A stretch of DNA of 64,000 nt from Escherichia whittamii (GCF_014836715.1 NZ_JACSQI010000010.1:1-64000); one strand, 5' to 3'; counted from the stretch's first letter, positions 1 through 10,125 are shown. Notes: generated by a model not told the origin, from the letters alone. A program made the numbers and translations.

Positions 1-68
1 AGTGAAACGCCGTAGCGCCGATGGTAGTGTGGGGTCTCCCCATGCGAGAGTAGGGAACTGCCAGGCAT
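1..68 (+). rRNA. rrfG: 5S ribosomal RNA, 3' part (last gene of an rRNA operon)
   Basis: The first 68 bases match the last 68 of the 120-nt E. coli 5S rRNA, ending in the usual CTGCCAGGCAT. The 5' 52 nt lie before the window. The copy is called G only because kgtP, yfiM and pssA follow, as they do next to rrnG in K-12; the 5S sequence alone cannot separate the seven operons. Confidence 0.95.
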
Positions 69-80
69 CAAATTAAGCAG

Positions 81-107
81 AAGGCCATCCGTCAGGATGG
101 CCTTTTT
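81..107 (+). terminator. Rho-independent terminator of the rRNA operon
   Basis: A perfect 10-bp stem (AAGGCCATCC with GGATGGCCTT) closes a GTCA loop and runs into TTTTT, 12 nt after the 5S 3' end. This is a classic intrinsic terminator for the rRNA transcript. Confidence 0.95.
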
Positions 108-108
108 G

Positions 109-442
109 CATTATTGCAGAAAAAACCGGATGCGACGCTGGCGCGTCTTATTGTTTTATCTGTGCCCGTCCTGAATAGCGTAGGCAGTAAAAACCACCGA
201 ATGGTCTGGCTAAGAAATAAAGACCCTACACATTTCCTTGTATACGCCAGATGTTCGCCCATTTCCATACGACAACCTCACCTGAAATCCTTCCTGCCAT
301 CCTGAATAATCATTCTCTTGCTAACCAAATTCGCAATTATGGTTGCACAAGCACATGTAACAAATGTATAACATTTGCCTTACTAAATAATAAACAACAT
401 CGACCGACAAAAGCATCGGATTATGGCAGGAGAAATATTGGC
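109..442. other. Non-coding region upstream of kgtP
   Basis: About 330 bases lie between the rRNA terminator and kgtP. Near 127-152 there is a decayed REP-like stretch (CCGGATGCGACGCTGGCGCG), a half-unit of the palindromes seen elsewhere in the window. The AT-rich part from about 300 to 420 presumably holds the kgtP promoter and leader, but I could not fix a -35/-10 pair. Reading frames here lack ribosome binding sites and look non-coding. Confidence 0.6.
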
Positions 443-1741
443 ATGGCAGAAAGCACTGTAACGGCAGACAGCAAACTGACAAGTAGTGATACTCGTCGCC
501 GCATCTGGGCAATAGTAGGGGCCTCTTCAGGTAACCTGGTCGAATGGTTCGATTTTTATGTCTACTCATTCTGTTCCCTCTACTTCGCCCACATCTTTTT
601 CCCTTCAGGTAATACGACCACTCAACTACTGCAAACAGCAGGCGTTTTTGCTGCGGGCTTTCTGATGCGTCCAATAGGTGGCTGGCTATTTGGACGCATA
701 GCCGATAAACATGGTCGTAAAAAATCAATGTTGTTATCGGTGTGTATGATGTGTTTCGGATCACTGGTTATCGCCTGTCTGCCAGGTTATGAAACTATCG
801 GTACCTGGGCTCCAGCATTATTGCTTCTCGCGCGTTTATTCCAGGGATTATCCGTTGGTGGAGAATATGGCACCAGCGCCACTTATATGAGTGAAGTTGC
901 TGTTGAAGGGCGCAAAGGGTTCTATGCTTCGTTCCAGTATGTCACGCTAATTGGCGGTCAGTTGCTGGCCTTACTGGTTGTGGTGGTTTTACAACATACT
1001 ATGGAAGATTCTGCTCTCAGAGAGTGGGGATGGCGCATTCCTTTTGCGTTAGGAGCGGTGTTAGCCATTGTAGCGTTGTGGTTACGCCGTCAATTAGATG
1101 AAACTTCGCAACAAGAAACGCGCGCTTTAAAAGAAGCGGGTTCAATGAAGGGATTATGGCGCAATCGCCGTGCATTCATTATGGTTCTCGGCTTCACTGC
1201 TGCGGGTTCCCTTTGTTTCTATACCTTTACCACCTATATGCAGAAGTATCTGGTGAATACTGCGGGAATGCACGCCAACGTAGCAAGCGGCATTATGACT
1301 GCGGCATTGTTTGTATTTATGCTCATTCAACCGCTCATTGGCGCGCTGTCAGATAAGATTGGTCGCCGAACCTCAATGTTATGTTTTGGCTCTTTGGCCG
1401 CTATTTTTACCGTCCCCATACTGTCAGCATTGCAGAACGTCTCCTCTCCTTATGCCGCTTTTGGTCTGGTGATGTGCGCCTTGCTGATTGTGAGTTTTTA
1501 TACATCAATCAGCGGGATACTGAAGGCTGAGATGTTTCCGGCACAGGTTCGCGCATTAGGCGTTGGTCTGTCATATGCGGTCGCCAATGCTATATTTGGT
1601 GGTTCGGCGGAGTATGTAGCGTTGTCGCTGAAATCGATAGGAATGGAAACGGCATTCTTCTGGTATGTGACATTGATGGCCGTGGTGGCGTTTCTGGTTT
1701 CTTTGATGCTGCACCGCAAAGGGAAGGGGATGCGTCTTTAG
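443..1741 (+). CDS. kgtP: 2-oxoglutarate:H+ symporter KgtP (MFS)
   Basis: Inner-membrane permease of 432 residues that imports 2-oxoglutarate with protons, in the metabolite:H+ symporter branch of the major facilitator superfamily. The signature loop [12 protein letters not shown] lies at residues 84-95, and its pseudo-repeat [12 protein letters not shown] opens the second half, as expected for 12 transmembrane helices. I chose the ATG at 443, preceded by GGCAGGAG, because it gives the K-12 length; the frame is open 64 codons further upstream but that part is not protein-like. It follows an rRNA operon but is separated by a strong terminator, so it is transcribed on its own. Its tail overlaps yfiM by 4 nt, convergently. 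Confidence 0.96.
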   Translation: MAESTVTADSKLTSSDTRRRIWAIVGASSGNLVEWFDFYVYSFCSLYFAHIFFPSGNTTTQLLQTAGVFAAGFLMRPIGGWLFGRIADKHGRKKSMLLSVCMMCFGSLVIACLPGYETIGTWAPALLLLARLFQGLSVGGEYGTSATYMSEVAVEGRKGFYASFQYVTLIGGQLLALLVVVVLQHTMEDSALREWGWRIPFALGAVLAIVALWLRRQLDETSQQETRALKEAGSMKGLWRNRRAFIMVLGFTAAGSLCFYTFTTYMQKYLVNTAGMHANVASGIMTAALFVFMLIQPLIGALSDKIGRRTSMLCFGSLAAIFTVPILSALQNVSSPYAAFGLVMCALLIVSFYTSISGILKAEMFPAQVRALGVGLSYAVANAIFGGSAEYVALSLKSIGMETAFFWYVTLMAVVAFLVSLMLHRKGKGMRL

Positions 1742-2061
1742 TGATGCGCTATTTGCCAGACGGTATAGCCGGTGGTTGCACCGGCTACATCCCATGTAAA
1801 ATCTTTCCAGCTCCAGCCGCTCCCTTCGGGGCGGCTATCCCAAAGTTCTTTTGACGTTCCCAACCCTACAGAGAACATCAGCCCGAACATTGCGCTGCGG
1901 TCGCGACTCATCCCCTGATGCTGTGCGTATTCATTTCCTGCGGCGGAAAGCATCGCCGAGGCGATAAAGTGTTGAGCTTTATCCTGCCCGTGCCAGCTAT
2001 CGTAAGCCATGTGGCTGCAACCAGAAAGTAACAATAGCGAACAGACAAAAAGAATACGCAA
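1738..2061 (-). CDS. yfiM: Small predicted outer-membrane lipoprotein YfiM
   Basis: A 107-residue protein of unknown function. The N-terminus ([14 protein letters not shown]) is a short hydrophobic signal ending in the lipobox LSGC, so Cys at about residue 15 should be lipidated. I place the start at a TTG preceded by GGAGG five bases away; an upstream TTG at 2082 has no such site. The body has several Gly/Trp-rich stretches, and the sequence differs from K-12 at many positions, more than the neighbouring genes do. It lies just after pssA on the same strand and may share its transcript. Its 3' end overlaps kgtP convergently. Confidence 0.85.
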   Translation of the reverse strand: MRILFVCSLLLLSGCSHMAYDSWHGQDKAQHFIASAMLSAAGNEYAQHQGMSRDRSAMFGLMFSVGLGTSKELWDSRPEGSGWSWKDFTWDVAGATTGYTVWQIAHH

Positions 2062-2105
2062 CGCGGCCTCCAAAAAAAACAAACCCCGTACAGGACGGGT
2101 TCAGA

Positions 2106-3461
2106 TTACAGGATACGGCTAATTAATCGGTCGATGCGGATGCGGCGCAAACGGCGGATAAGTTTGCGAACTTTCACCGGATAATCGGCAATACTTTGCA
2201 GATCGCGGTAGTGCTTAACAATGGTGGTATGCTCGCGGATCAGATCCAGTTCTTTTTCACGCTGCGGCGCAAGCTCCAGTTGCGGATCGTGGATCAAAAT
2301 GGCGTTTTCCAGATCCAGACGCCAGGCGCGTGGATTCAGGTTATTGCCAGTTACCAGCATCCACTTATCATCAACCCACATTCCTTTCAGGTGATAAGTA
2401 TTATCGTCATCTTTCCACAAACGGACCACTAACTGGTCGGTATTGACGTAATACTGCAAACGACTCAGGAAGCGACGCAGATTGATCTCATAAAGATAAG
2501 GCAACGCGCCAATTATCTTGAATGGTTCATCTTCCGGGATATAGAAGTCATTCGCGGTTTTATCACCAACGATAATTTCGACCTTTTTCCCTTCACGCAG
2601 CAACTGGATGATATTGCGCACCAGGATTGCCGGGAGGTTGAAGTATGGCGTGCAGATAGTCAGTTTCTGTTCTGCACAAGGCATCAGATGGAAAATGGTC
2701 TTGTTCAACAGACTCGATTTCCCCAGGCCCACCAACGGCGTGACGGAAAGTTGATCGTTATCAGCATCTCCCTGGAAATGATAAGCGGCATCACGCAACT
2801 CCTGGCGGAACAGGCGAATGTCGTTCTTGATTTCCGGACTTTTTGGGCGATGTTCATCATCCAGACGGTTAACACCGCGACCATTCATAATATTCTGCGT
2901 AACCCATTCAAACATAATGTCTGACATCTTACGGTTACGAATCAGATGATAACGGTCGTAGCGGTATTTGTCGTGCTGATGCAGATAAACATCGTTCAGA
3001 CTGGCACCGCTGTAAAGTACGCTATCGTCGATGATAAAGCCTTTAAAATGCAGAACACCCAGGGCTTCACGGGTATTGATGGGAACGCCATAAACCGGAA
3101 CATCTACGCCCGGATTTTCCTGCGCCATGCGGCAGTACCAGTCAGCGTTAGTATTAGATGCCGCAGCGCCAATGCGTCCACGTTGCGCACGATGCCAGTC
3201 GACCAGCACCCGCACATCCAGTTCCGGACGCTGCCGTTTAGCCTCATAGAGCGCGCTCAGAATGCCTTTGCCACCATCATCCTGTTCGAGATACAGGGCA
3301 ACAATGCAAATGCGCTGCTTCGCGCTGGCTATTTTTTCCAGCAGCGTCTCCCGGAAGTCGGCGGGAGCGTAAAAGAAATCGACATCATCAACTGATTGAG
3401 AAATCTTGGGTAGTTGGGCAAGGTGTTGTTGATGTTTATTACGCTTAAATTTTGACAACAT
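2106..3461 (-). CDS. pssA: Phosphatidylserine synthase PssA
   Basis: Makes phosphatidylserine from CDP-diacylglycerol and L-serine, the committed step to phosphatidylethanolamine; peripheral to the inner membrane and ribosome-associated. It is 451 residues and belongs to the phospholipase D superfamily. Two HKD motifs are visible: HFKGFIID starting at His138 and HLKGMWVD in the second half (about residue 357). The C-terminus is very basic, consistent with binding anionic lipid. A GTG directly before the chosen ATG would add one residue; the ATG fits the known length. yfiM follows closely downstream. Confidence 0.97.
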   Translation of the reverse strand: MLSKFKRNKHQQHLAQLPKISQSVDDVDFFYAPADFRETLLEKIASAKQRICIVALYLEQDDGGKGILSALYEAKRQRPELDVRVLVDWHRAQRGRIGAAASNTNADWYCRMAQENPGVDVPVYGVPINTREALGVLHFKGFIIDDSVLYSGASLNDVYLHQHDKYRYDRYHLIRNRKMSDIMFEWVTQNIMNGRGVNRLDDEHRPKSPEIKNDIRLFRQELRDAAYHFQGDADNDQLSVTPLVGLGKSSLLNKTIFHLMPCAEQKLTICTPYFNLPAILVRNIIQLLREGKKVEIIVGDKTANDFYIPEDEPFKIIGALPYLYEINLRRFLSRLQYYVNTDQLVVRLWKDDDNTYHLKGMWVDDKWMLVTGNNLNPRAWRLDLENAILIHDPQLELAPQREKELDLIREHTTIVKHYRDLQSIADYPVKVRKLIRRLRRIRIDRLISRIL

Positions 3462-3574
3462 CACAGTGCATTTCTTCTCTGTTCATTGAAGGGTCCTCTG
3501 TGCAATGCAGACGACATAAGCGGGCAATAATAACATCAGACCCGATTAAGTGGTCAACATTTCCAGTACCTTAC

Positions 3575-6235
3575 TCATGATTCCTCGCGCTGGGCAAGAT
3601 TTAGCGTAAGCCCAACGATCCCCTCTTCGAGCTGGATATCAACGTTAAACCCGAGCTTGCGGGCCAGCGCCACCATGCCACGATTGTTTGGCATCGTAAT
3701 ACCATTCAGACGTTGCAGTCCGTGATCTCGCGTATAGGTAATCAACTTTTCCATCAGTCGCCGACCTAATCCTAACCCTTTGAGATCCGAGCGAACCAGT
3801 ACGGCAAATTCAGCATCAATGTTATCAGGGTCGGAGATCGCGCGTGTGACGCCGAGGATCTCTTCCGTTTGATCAATACGTCGCACCGCCACAAATGCCA
3901 TTTCCCGATCGTAGTCGATCTGTGTCATGTTAGCTAAATCTTCATGGGTAAATTCGTTGATCTCGCTAAAGTAGCGATAATAAAGATCTTCTTTGGTGAC
4001 TCGTGAAATGAATTGCTGAAGCTGTGGCTCATCCTCTGGCAAAATCGGGCGGAACAAGCAGCGTTCGCCGTTTTTCAATTCCACCCATTCTTCCAGCTGA
4101 TGCGGGTACGGGCGCACTGCCAGCCGACTCTCGTTATCGCCTGCAAACGGTGCAATATCGAGCGTGACATCCAGCGCGGTAAATTCACTGCCAGAAGCCA
4201 GCAAAGGATGAATATCCAGACGCTGAATTTCCGGGCAATCGACAATCAAGTTGGAAACCTGCACCAGAAGCTGGCTCAAGCCTGCAACATCCAATGGACG
4301 TAGCGCACTGCGCGCACGAATCTTTTTACTTTTGATTCCCTGAATGACCAGATAGCGGGCCAGGTTCATGTTTAGCGGCGGTAGCGCGACGACGGCTTGA
4401 TCTTCAGGGCGCCACTCCACACCGCCTTCACCCAGCATGATCAGCGGTCCGAAAACCGGATCCTGCTCAACCACTACCCGCAACTCTTGAGCGCCCGCAC
4501 GGTTAGCCATACTTTGCACCAGCAAACCGTGGATCCGCGCCTGCGGCCAGGCCATTTTTACGCGATCGAAAATAGCGTTCGCGGCTTGCTGTACTTCATT
4601 GGCTGTACGCAAGTAAAGCATTACGCCCTGAACTTCCGATTTATGTGGAATATCCGGCGAGCGCAATTTCAGCGCCACCGGATAACCAATCTGTTCAGCA
4701 ATATGCACCGCTTCGGTACTATCGCTGGCAATCCAGGTGGGAAGCGTGTTCATACCATACGCTTGCAGGATTGGCTGTACCTCATGGGTATCGAGCGACG
4801 TTGCCCCTTCGGCAATAGCCTGTTGCAACAGAAGATGCGCTTCTGCGGTATTGGAAGTCAGATTGCTGGGCAGCGCCGGCGTTTCGCGTAGTTGCTTCTG
4901 ATTACGCCGATACTCAACCATATGCATAAAAGCAGTGATGGTTCCTTCCGGGGTACGGTAGGTCGGCAGCCCGGCTTCGCTGAATAAACGTCGTGCCTCT
5001 TGCGAGGAGTGCTCGCCGCACCAGTTCGTCAGCAGGGAGACATACTTGCTGCGAGGGTGATGTTTTACCGCTTCAATTAATGCTTGCGCGCTTTCTGTTG
5101 CGGGCGCAGCGGCACTGGGCGAGTGAATAACCATCAGCGCATCAAAATCCTGACTGTGGAGCAGAATATCCAGCGTTTTAATATAGTGCTCACTGCTGGC
5201 GTCATCGCGCAGATCAAGCGGGTTAGAGATTACTACATGTTCTGGCAACGCATCGCGTAGTTTCTGGCAAGTTTCTTCGCTTAGCGCTGCCAGTTTGCCA
5301 TTGCGTGACCATAAGGCATCCAGCGCCAGCGCAGCTGGCGCTGCACCGTTGCTGATAATCATCAGTCGGTCGCCACGCAATGGGCGCATATGGCTAAGGG
5401 TTTCCACCGCCGAAAACAGTTCGTGAGTGTCCTGTACTCGTAATAAACCGGCACGCTGAATAGCCGCATCCCATGCCGGGTCCATTCCTGCCGTCGTATT
5501 CAGCAGTCGCTGTGCTGCCGGGCTACGTCCGCTTTTAATTACCAGAATCGGTTTATTACGCGAGGCGCTACGGGCAGCCGAAACAAAGCGCCGCGCGTCG
5601 CTTAATTGTTCGAGATAGAGCAGGATGGCGCTGGTTTTACTGTCGCGCGCCAGGTAATCGAGCAATTCATCAACGTCGATATCCAGGCTATCGCCGAGCG
5701 CAATAAAATACGAAAAACCCATTTCACGCTGTTGCGCCCAGTCGAGAATGGTGTTGGAAACAGCAGCCGATTGCGAAATAAACGCCAGTTTGCCGCGTTT
5801 GATTGGTACGGGCGAAAAGCTGGCATTCAGACCTTGCCACGGCGCCAGTAATCCCAGACTGTTTGGCCCAAGCAAGCGCATGTTATGGCGCTGGGCGCAG
5901 GCACGGAGATCTTCATGTTGCGATGCCGGGGCAGAAAGAATAATGCAGGTTTTACAGCCTTTCTCGCCGAGTTCTTCCAGAAGCGCCAGATTGCGGCTGG
6001 CATTGGTACACAGCACTGCAAGGTCGGGCGTAAATGGCAGACTGGCGATGTCCGGCCAGGCCAGTACACCTTGTACCGCTTTCCAGGCAGGCGTCACCGG
6101 TAACACCGGTCCGTTAAAGCCTCCCGCCAGCAGGTTACGCATCATCAGGTAACCTGCGCGATTAGGTTTCATCGATGCGCCAATTACCGCTATCGATTTT
6201 GGTCGCAGTAGTGCTTCCAGTCCTCGCTGACTCAT
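3575..6235 (-). CDS. patZ: Protein lysine acetyltransferase PatZ (Pka, YfiQ)
   Basis: An 886-residue enzyme that acetylates protein lysines with acetyl-CoA; the best known target is acetyl-CoA synthetase. The first ~700 residues resemble an NDP-forming acyl-CoA synthetase: a CoA-binding Rossmann part (IAVIGAS, 15-21), a ligase part, and an ATP-grasp region. The last ~160 residues are a GNAT domain with the acetyl-CoA loop GLGLGRR. In the synthetase-like part the position expected to hold the phosphorylated histidine reads LLNTTAG, with Asn246 where His would be, so ligase activity is probably lost, as described for Salmonella Pat. tapT lies upstream on the same strand, 31 bases away. Confidence 0.96.
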   Translation of the reverse strand: MSQRGLEALLRPKSIAVIGASMKPNRAGYLMMRNLLAGGFNGPVLPVTPAWKAVQGVLAWPDIASLPFTPDLAVLCTNASRNLALLEELGEKGCKTCIILSAPASQHEDLRACAQRHNMRLLGPNSLGLLAPWQGLNASFSPVPIKRGKLAFISQSAAVSNTILDWAQQREMGFSYFIALGDSLDIDVDELLDYLARDSKTSAILLYLEQLSDARRFVSAARSASRNKPILVIKSGRSPAAQRLLNTTAGMDPAWDAAIQRAGLLRVQDTHELFSAVETLSHMRPLRGDRLMIISNGAAPAALALDALWSRNGKLAALSEETCQKLRDALPEHVVISNPLDLRDDASSEHYIKTLDILLHSQDFDALMVIHSPSAAAPATESAQALIEAVKHHPRSKYVSLLTNWCGEHSSQEARRLFSEAGLPTYRTPEGTITAFMHMVEYRRNQKQLRETPALPSNLTSNTAEAHLLLQQAIAEGATSLDTHEVQPILQAYGMNTLPTWIASDSTEAVHIAEQIGYPVALKLRSPDIPHKSEVQGVMLYLRTANEVQQAANAIFDRVKMAWPQARIHGLLVQSMANRAGAQELRVVVEQDPVFGPLIMLGEGGVEWRPEDQAVVALPPLNMNLARYLVIQGIKSKKIRARSALRPLDVAGLSQLLVQVSNLIVDCPEIQRLDIHPLLASGSEFTALDVTLDIAPFAGDNESRLAVRPYPHQLEEWVELKNGERCLFRPILPEDEPQLQQFISRVTKEDLYYRYFSEINEFTHEDLANMTQIDYDREMAFVAVRRIDQTEEILGVTRAISDPDNIDAEFAVLVRSDLKGLGLGRRLMEKLITYTRDHGLQRLNGITMPNNRGMVALARKLGFNVDIQLEEGIVGLTLNLAQREES

Positions 6236-6266
6236 ACCAGTCTCCCGCAGAAGTGACTGAATGATT

Positions 6267-6965
6267 CTAAACGCTTTCTAACTGTTCTGCTGTGATGCTA
6301 CCCAGATGTTGCGTTTTTCCTGCCAGATAGCGTGTTTTAAAGCGAGTGAAATGCTCGCCTAAGCTGACCGCAGCCCCGGTATCGCCCGCCATATCTAAAA
6401 GTGCGATAGCCACTTCAGCGGTACAATATTGGCCTTCAGCCTGGGCTTCACGCAGGCGATAAGCAGAAAGCCGGGAAAGATCGACGGAAATGACGGGAAG
6501 ATTATCCAGATACGGACTTTTACGAAACATCTTGCGAGCTTCCGGCCAGGTGCCATCGAGCATGATAAACAGCGGTGGCTTACCAGAAGGCGGAGTGAAA
6601 ATGACTTCCCGTTGTTCATCGGCATACGAGGCGGGAAAAACCACCATTGGCTGATATTCCGGATTCTGTACCAGATCCAGCAGTTCTTGCGATGGTTCGG
6701 TGCGCGACCATTGAAACGCGATGGTATCCGGCAAGATATCGGCAATCAAACGTCCCGTATTGCTGGGCTTCATCGGCTCGGTGTCGAACATCAGCAAACA
6801 AAAGCGGCTTTTTGCTTCCGCTGGCGTGATCGTTGAACAGAGACATAATTTCTCTGGTAAAAGACAACGTTGGCAACGACGAACGCGATTACCACGGGCA
6901 AGAAAAGGACGCGTTGCGCGCGCAATACGCTCGGCGCGTAACTGGAGAACAGCGTTTTCGGTCAT
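6267..6965 (-). CDS. tapT: tRNA-uridine aminocarboxypropyltransferase TapT (YfiP)
   Basis: A 232-residue DTW-domain enzyme that transfers the 3-amino-3-carboxypropyl group of S-adenosylmethionine to uridine 47 of tRNA, giving acp3U47. Four cysteines (31, 34, 41, 43) form a likely metal-binding cluster near the N-terminus, and the family motif DGTW is at 137-140. The ATG at 6965 gives the K-12 length; the frame is open 17 codons further but without protein similarity. It lies between trxC and patZ on the same strand with short gaps, so a shared transcript is possible. Confidence 0.93.
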   Translation of the reverse strand: MTENAVLQLRAERIARATRPFLARGNRVRRCQRCLLPEKLCLCSTITPAEAKSRFCLLMFDTEPMKPSNTGRLIADILPDTIAFQWSRTEPSQELLDLVQNPEYQPMVVFPASYADEQREVIFTPPSGKPPLFIMLDGTWPEARKMFRKSPYLDNLPVISVDLSRLSAYRLREAQAEGQYCTAEVAIALLDMAGDTGAAVSLGEHFTRFKTRYLAGKTQHLGSITAEQLESV

Positions 6966-7035
6966 AAGAGAGCGTCGAAAAAACGCCATTGTCGCAGAGG
7001 AGAAAACGGGGTACAAGAGATGCGCCCCGACAAGA

Positions 7036-7455
7036 TTAAAGCGATTCGTTCAGCCAGCTATCGAAAGGTGCTTTCGGTACTGCGCCATTAAGCATGTCGA
7101 TAACCTGACCGTTTTTGAAAATCATGATCGTTGGAATACTGCGAATACCAAAGCGACTGCTTAATTCTCGTTCAGCTTCGGTATTCACTTTCACAAAGCG
7201 CACTTTACCGCTACGCTCTTGCGCAACATCTTCAAAAATTGGCGCGAAATTACGGCAAGGGCCGCACCACGGCGCCCAGAAGTCGATCACCACAGGCAGA
7301 TCGTCTTTCAGTAATTTGTCGAGCGTTTCACTGGTCGCATTAATCACCTCTCCGTCAAACAGGTTGTGACCGCAGCGTCCACATTTTGCCGCATCTTCGA
7401 TCCGATCGTCGGGAATGCGATTGATGGCCTGACAATGGGTACAAACGGTATTCAT
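7036..7455 (-). CDS. trxC: Thioredoxin 2 TrxC
   Basis: A 139-residue cytoplasmic disulfide reductase. It has the zinc-binding N-terminal extension that separates thioredoxin 2 from thioredoxin 1 (Cys5, Cys8, Cys25, Cys28), then a thioredoxin fold with active site WCGPC at 63-67 and the cis-proline loop IPT. In E. coli it is induced by OxyR under peroxide stress; I did not try to define an OxyR site in the 205-bp region shared with divergent yfiF. Confidence 0.97.
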   Translation of the reverse strand: MNTVCTHCQAINRIPDDRIEDAAKCGRCGHNLFDGEVINATSETLDKLLKDDLPVVIDFWAPWCGPCRNFAPIFEDVAQERSGKVRFVKVNTEAERELSSRFGIRSIPTIMIFKNGQVIDMLNGAVPKAPFDSWLNESL

Positions 7456-7661
7456 ATCTAACCTCGGGATGAGTAAGGAGACTTATCGGTAACGACACAG
7501 GTATGTTTCTAATATGTTACATATTATCGAGGGCATTGTTCCAGACAACAATCTGTTTTATTCAATGGGTATGATAGTCACAGGCTTTGGAACGAAATCA
7601 TGGCGAACCGCGCGCACTTCGGGTAATCTGCGCGCTTCGCGCAGCGCTGGTGGAGAAAAGC

Positions 7662-8699
7662 ATGAACGATGAAATGAAAAGCAAAAGCGGCAAGGTCAAA
7701 GTGATGTATGTCCGCAGTGATGATGATTCTGATAAACGTACTCATAACCCGCGTACCGGGAAAGGGGGCGGGCGTCCAGGAAAATCTCGTGCCGACGGTG
7801 GCCGTCGCCCCGCCCGCGATGACAAACAGAGTCAGCTTCGTGACCGCAAGTGGGAAGAGTCGCCGTGGCGCACGGTTTCCCGCGCGCCGGGTGATGAGAC
7901 GCCGGAAAAGGCCGATCACGGTGGCATCAGTGGTAAAAGTTTTATTGATCCGGAAGTGTTGCGTCGTCAGCGTGCGGAAGAAACTCGTGTCTACGGCGAA
8001 AATGCATGTCAGGCACTGTTCCAGAGCCGCCCGGAAGCAATTGTTCGCGCCTGGTTTATCCAGAGCGTAACGCCGCGTTTTAAAGAGGCATTGCGCTGGA
8101 TGGCGGCAAACCGCAAAGCGTACCATGTGGTGGATGAAGCCGAACTGACAAAAGCGTCAGGCACGGAACATCACGGTGGCGTTTGCTTTCTGATCAAAAA
8201 ACGTAACGGCACAACCGTGCAGCAGTGGGTAAGTCAGGCCGGTGCGCAGGATTGTGTACTGGCGCTGGAAAACGAATCTAACCCGCATAACCTGGGCGGC
8301 ATGATGCGTAGCTGTGCGCACTTTGGCGTGAAAGGCGTTGTGGTGCAGGATGCTGCGTTGCTGGAATCGGGGGCGGCTATCCGTACCGCAGAAGGCGGCG
8401 CAGAACATGTTCAGCCGATTACTGGCGACAACATTGTTAACGTACTGGATGATTTCCGTCAGGCGGGCTACACCGTGGTGACCACTTCCAGCGAGCAAGG
8501 TAAACCGCTGTTCAAAACCAGTCTGCCAGAAAAAATGGTGCTGGTGCTGGGTCAGGAATATGAAGGGTTACCGGATGCCGCACGCGATCCGAACGATTTG
8601 CGCGTGAAGATTGACGGTACTGGCAACGTTGCTGGACTGAATATCTCTGTTGCAACCGGCGTTCTTCTTGGCGAATGGTGGCGTCAGAATAAAGCCTGA
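7662..8699 (+). CDS. yfiF: Predicted SpoU-family (TrmH) RNA 2'-O-methyltransferase YfiF
   Basis: A 345-residue protein with a basic, low-complexity N-terminus (about residues 1-85, many Arg/Lys/Gly/Asp), a SpoU substrate-binding region and a C-terminal SPOUT methyltransferase domain. The SPOUT motifs are visible: [25 protein letters not shown] and the closing [15 protein letters not shown]. The RNA target is not established. The ATG at 7662 is preceded by GGAGA; 25 upstream in-frame codons are ignored. It is followed by a hairpin shared with convergent ung. Confidence 0.92.
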   Translation: MNDEMKSKSGKVKVMYVRSDDDSDKRTHNPRTGKGGGRPGKSRADGGRRPARDDKQSQLRDRKWEESPWRTVSRAPGDETPEKADHGGISGKSFIDPEVLRRQRAEETRVYGENACQALFQSRPEAIVRAWFIQSVTPRFKEALRWMAANRKAYHVVDEAELTKASGTEHHGGVCFLIKKRNGTTVQQWVSQAGAQDCVLALENESNPHNLGGMMRSCAHFGVKGVVVQDAALLESGAAIRTAEGGAEHVQPITGDNIVNVLDDFRQAGYTVVTTSSEQGKPLFKTSLPEKMVLVLGQEYEGLPDAARDPNDLRVKIDGTGNVAGLNISVATGVLLGEWWRQNKA

Positions 8700-8706
8700 T
8701 AAATCA

Positions 8707-8738
8707 GCCGGGTGGCAGTTCTGCCATCCGGCATTTTC
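8707..8738. terminator. Hairpin between convergent yfiF and ung (REP-like)
   Basis: A 12-bp stem with one wobble position (GCCGGGTGGCAG with CTGCCATCCGGC) and a TT loop sits 7 nt after the yfiF stop and is followed by TTTT. It resembles a REP palindrome and should act as the yfiF terminator, perhaps for both genes. Confidence 0.75.
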
Positions 8739-8746
8739 CCGTTAAT

Positions 8747-9436
8747 TTACTCACTCTCTGCCGGTAATACTGGCATCCAGTCAATCGGCGTCTCGCCACG
8801 TTGTTCCAGCCACTGATTTGCCAGCACAAAATGGTTACAGCCAAAGAATCCACGATGCGCAGAAAGCGGTGACGGATGCGGTGCTTTCAGCACGTGATGG
8901 CGTTGCTTATCTATAATCGCCCCTTTCTTTTGTGCATGCGATCCCCACAACAAAAATACCACGCCTTCGCGATGCTGATTAATCAGACTGATGACTTTAT
9001 CAGTAAATGTCTCCCAACCGAGGCTGGCGTGGGAATGCGCCTGGCCTGCACGTACAGTCAATACGGTATTGAGCAGCAGGACACCCTGACGCGCCCAGCT
9101 TTCAAGATAGCCATGAGTAGGGCGAGTAAAGCCTGGGATAGTATTTTCCAGCTCTTTATACATATTCAGCAGTGACGGTGGTGTCGGAATGCCGGGGCGA
9201 ACGGAAAATGCCAGACCATGCGCCTGTCCTGGTCCGTGATAAGGATCCTGGCCGAGAATCACCACTTTAACGTCCCCCAACTCTGTAAAGCGGAACGCGT
9301 TAAAGACATCTTTTTGTGGCGGATAGATAGTGATACCGGACTGCCGCTCGCTGGCGACGGTCTGAAGGGTGTTAAGAAAATAGGGTTGCTGCTTCTCTTC
9401 AGCCAGCACGTCATGCCAGGTTAATTCGTTAGCCAT
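8747..9436 (-). CDS. ung: Uracil-DNA glycosylase Ung
   Basis: A 229-residue family 1 uracil-DNA glycosylase that removes uracil from DNA to start base excision repair. The water-activating loop GQDPYHG spans residues 62-68 with catalytic Asp64, and the minor-groove loop [10 protein letters not shown] carries the second catalytic residue, His187 in E. coli numbering. The length equals the K-12 protein. It is divergent from grcA, with about 305 bases between them. Confidence 0.98.
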   Translation of the reverse strand: MANELTWHDVLAEEKQQPYFLNTLQTVASERQSGITIYPPQKDVFNAFRFTELGDVKVVILGQDPYHGPGQAHGLAFSVRPGIPTPPSLLNMYKELENTIPGFTRPTHGYLESWARQGVLLLNTVLTVRAGQAHSHASLGWETFTDKVISLINQHREGVVFLLWGSHAQKKGAIIDKQRHHVLKAPHPSPLSAHRGFFGCNHFVLANQWLEQRGETPIDWMPVLPAESE

Positions 9437-9566
9437 CTCGCTCTCCTGCGAATCTTCAATTCGCCTAGCTTAACTGCTTCTTTCTACAGAACAAAACCAA
9501 GCTCGCTTTTTAGCCAAAAATACGTGAAAAAAAATGTAAATTGGTAAAATTTCACATCCGCATAAG

Positions 9567-9580
9567 TTGATGTAAAACAA
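9567..9580 (+). promoter_or_regulatory. Distal FNR box of grcA
   Basis: TTGATGTAAAACAA matches the FNR consensus TTGAT-N4-ATCAA with an imperfect right half. Its centre (9573.5) is 53 bp upstream of the proximal box, the spacing known for the -93.5 and -40.5 sites of the E. coli yfiD promoter. Confidence 0.8.
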
Positions 9581-9619
9581 TAAAATCCATTTGCGACCAT
9601 ATTTGATGTGTGGTTTTTA

Positions 9620-9633
9620 TTGATTTAAATCAA
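9620..9633 (+). promoter_or_regulatory. Proximal FNR box of grcA
   Basis: TTGATTTAAATCAA is a perfect FNR consensus palindrome. If its centre (9626.5) lies at -40.5, transcription starts near 9667 and leaves a leader of about 75 nt. This is a class II anaerobic activation site. Confidence 0.92.
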
Positions 9634-9741
9634 AGAATCAGGGGTCTTTGAGGAGTATATATACACTCAAGCAACAATGGTTTTACCAATTGGCCGCGAC
9701 AGGCCGATCAAATCAAATAAATTTTGCCGGGGAGGCATCAC

Positions 9742-10125
9742 ATGATTACAGGTATCCAGATTACTAAAGCCGCTAACGACGATCTGCTGAACTCTTTCTG
9801 GCTGCTGGACAGCGAAAAAGGCGAAGCGCGTTGCATCGTTGCGAAAGCAGGTTTTGCAGAAGACGAAGTGGTTGCAGTAAGCAAGCTGGGTGACATTGAA
9901 TACCGTGAAGTTCCAGTAGAAGTTAAACCAGAAGTTCGCGTAGAAGGTGGTCAGCACCTGAACGTAAACGTTCTGCGTCGTGAAACTCTGGAAGATGCAG
10001 TTAAGCATCCGGAAAAATATCCGCAGCTGACTATCCGTGTATCCGGTTATGCAGTTCGCTTTAACTCTCTGACTCCGGAACAGCAGCGCGACGTTATCGC
10101 TCGTACCTTTACTGAAAGCCTGTAA
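9742..10125 (+). CDS. grcA: Autonomous glycyl radical cofactor GrcA (YfiD)
   Basis: A 127-residue spare part for pyruvate formate-lyase: it resembles the C-terminal radical domain and can replace that domain after oxygen cleaves the enzyme. The glycyl radical motif VSGYAVRF places the radical Gly at 102. The start is the ATG at 9742, after a strong GGGGAGG. Two FNR boxes upstream fit its strong low-oxygen induction, and a GC-rich terminator follows. Codon use looks like that of a highly expressed gene. Confidence 0.98.

Noticed and set aside
251-442. 64-codon N-terminal extension of kgtP
   Set aside because: Lies in promoter-like AT-rich DNA, has no ribosome binding site, and would add non-membrane sequence to an otherwise normal 432-residue permease.
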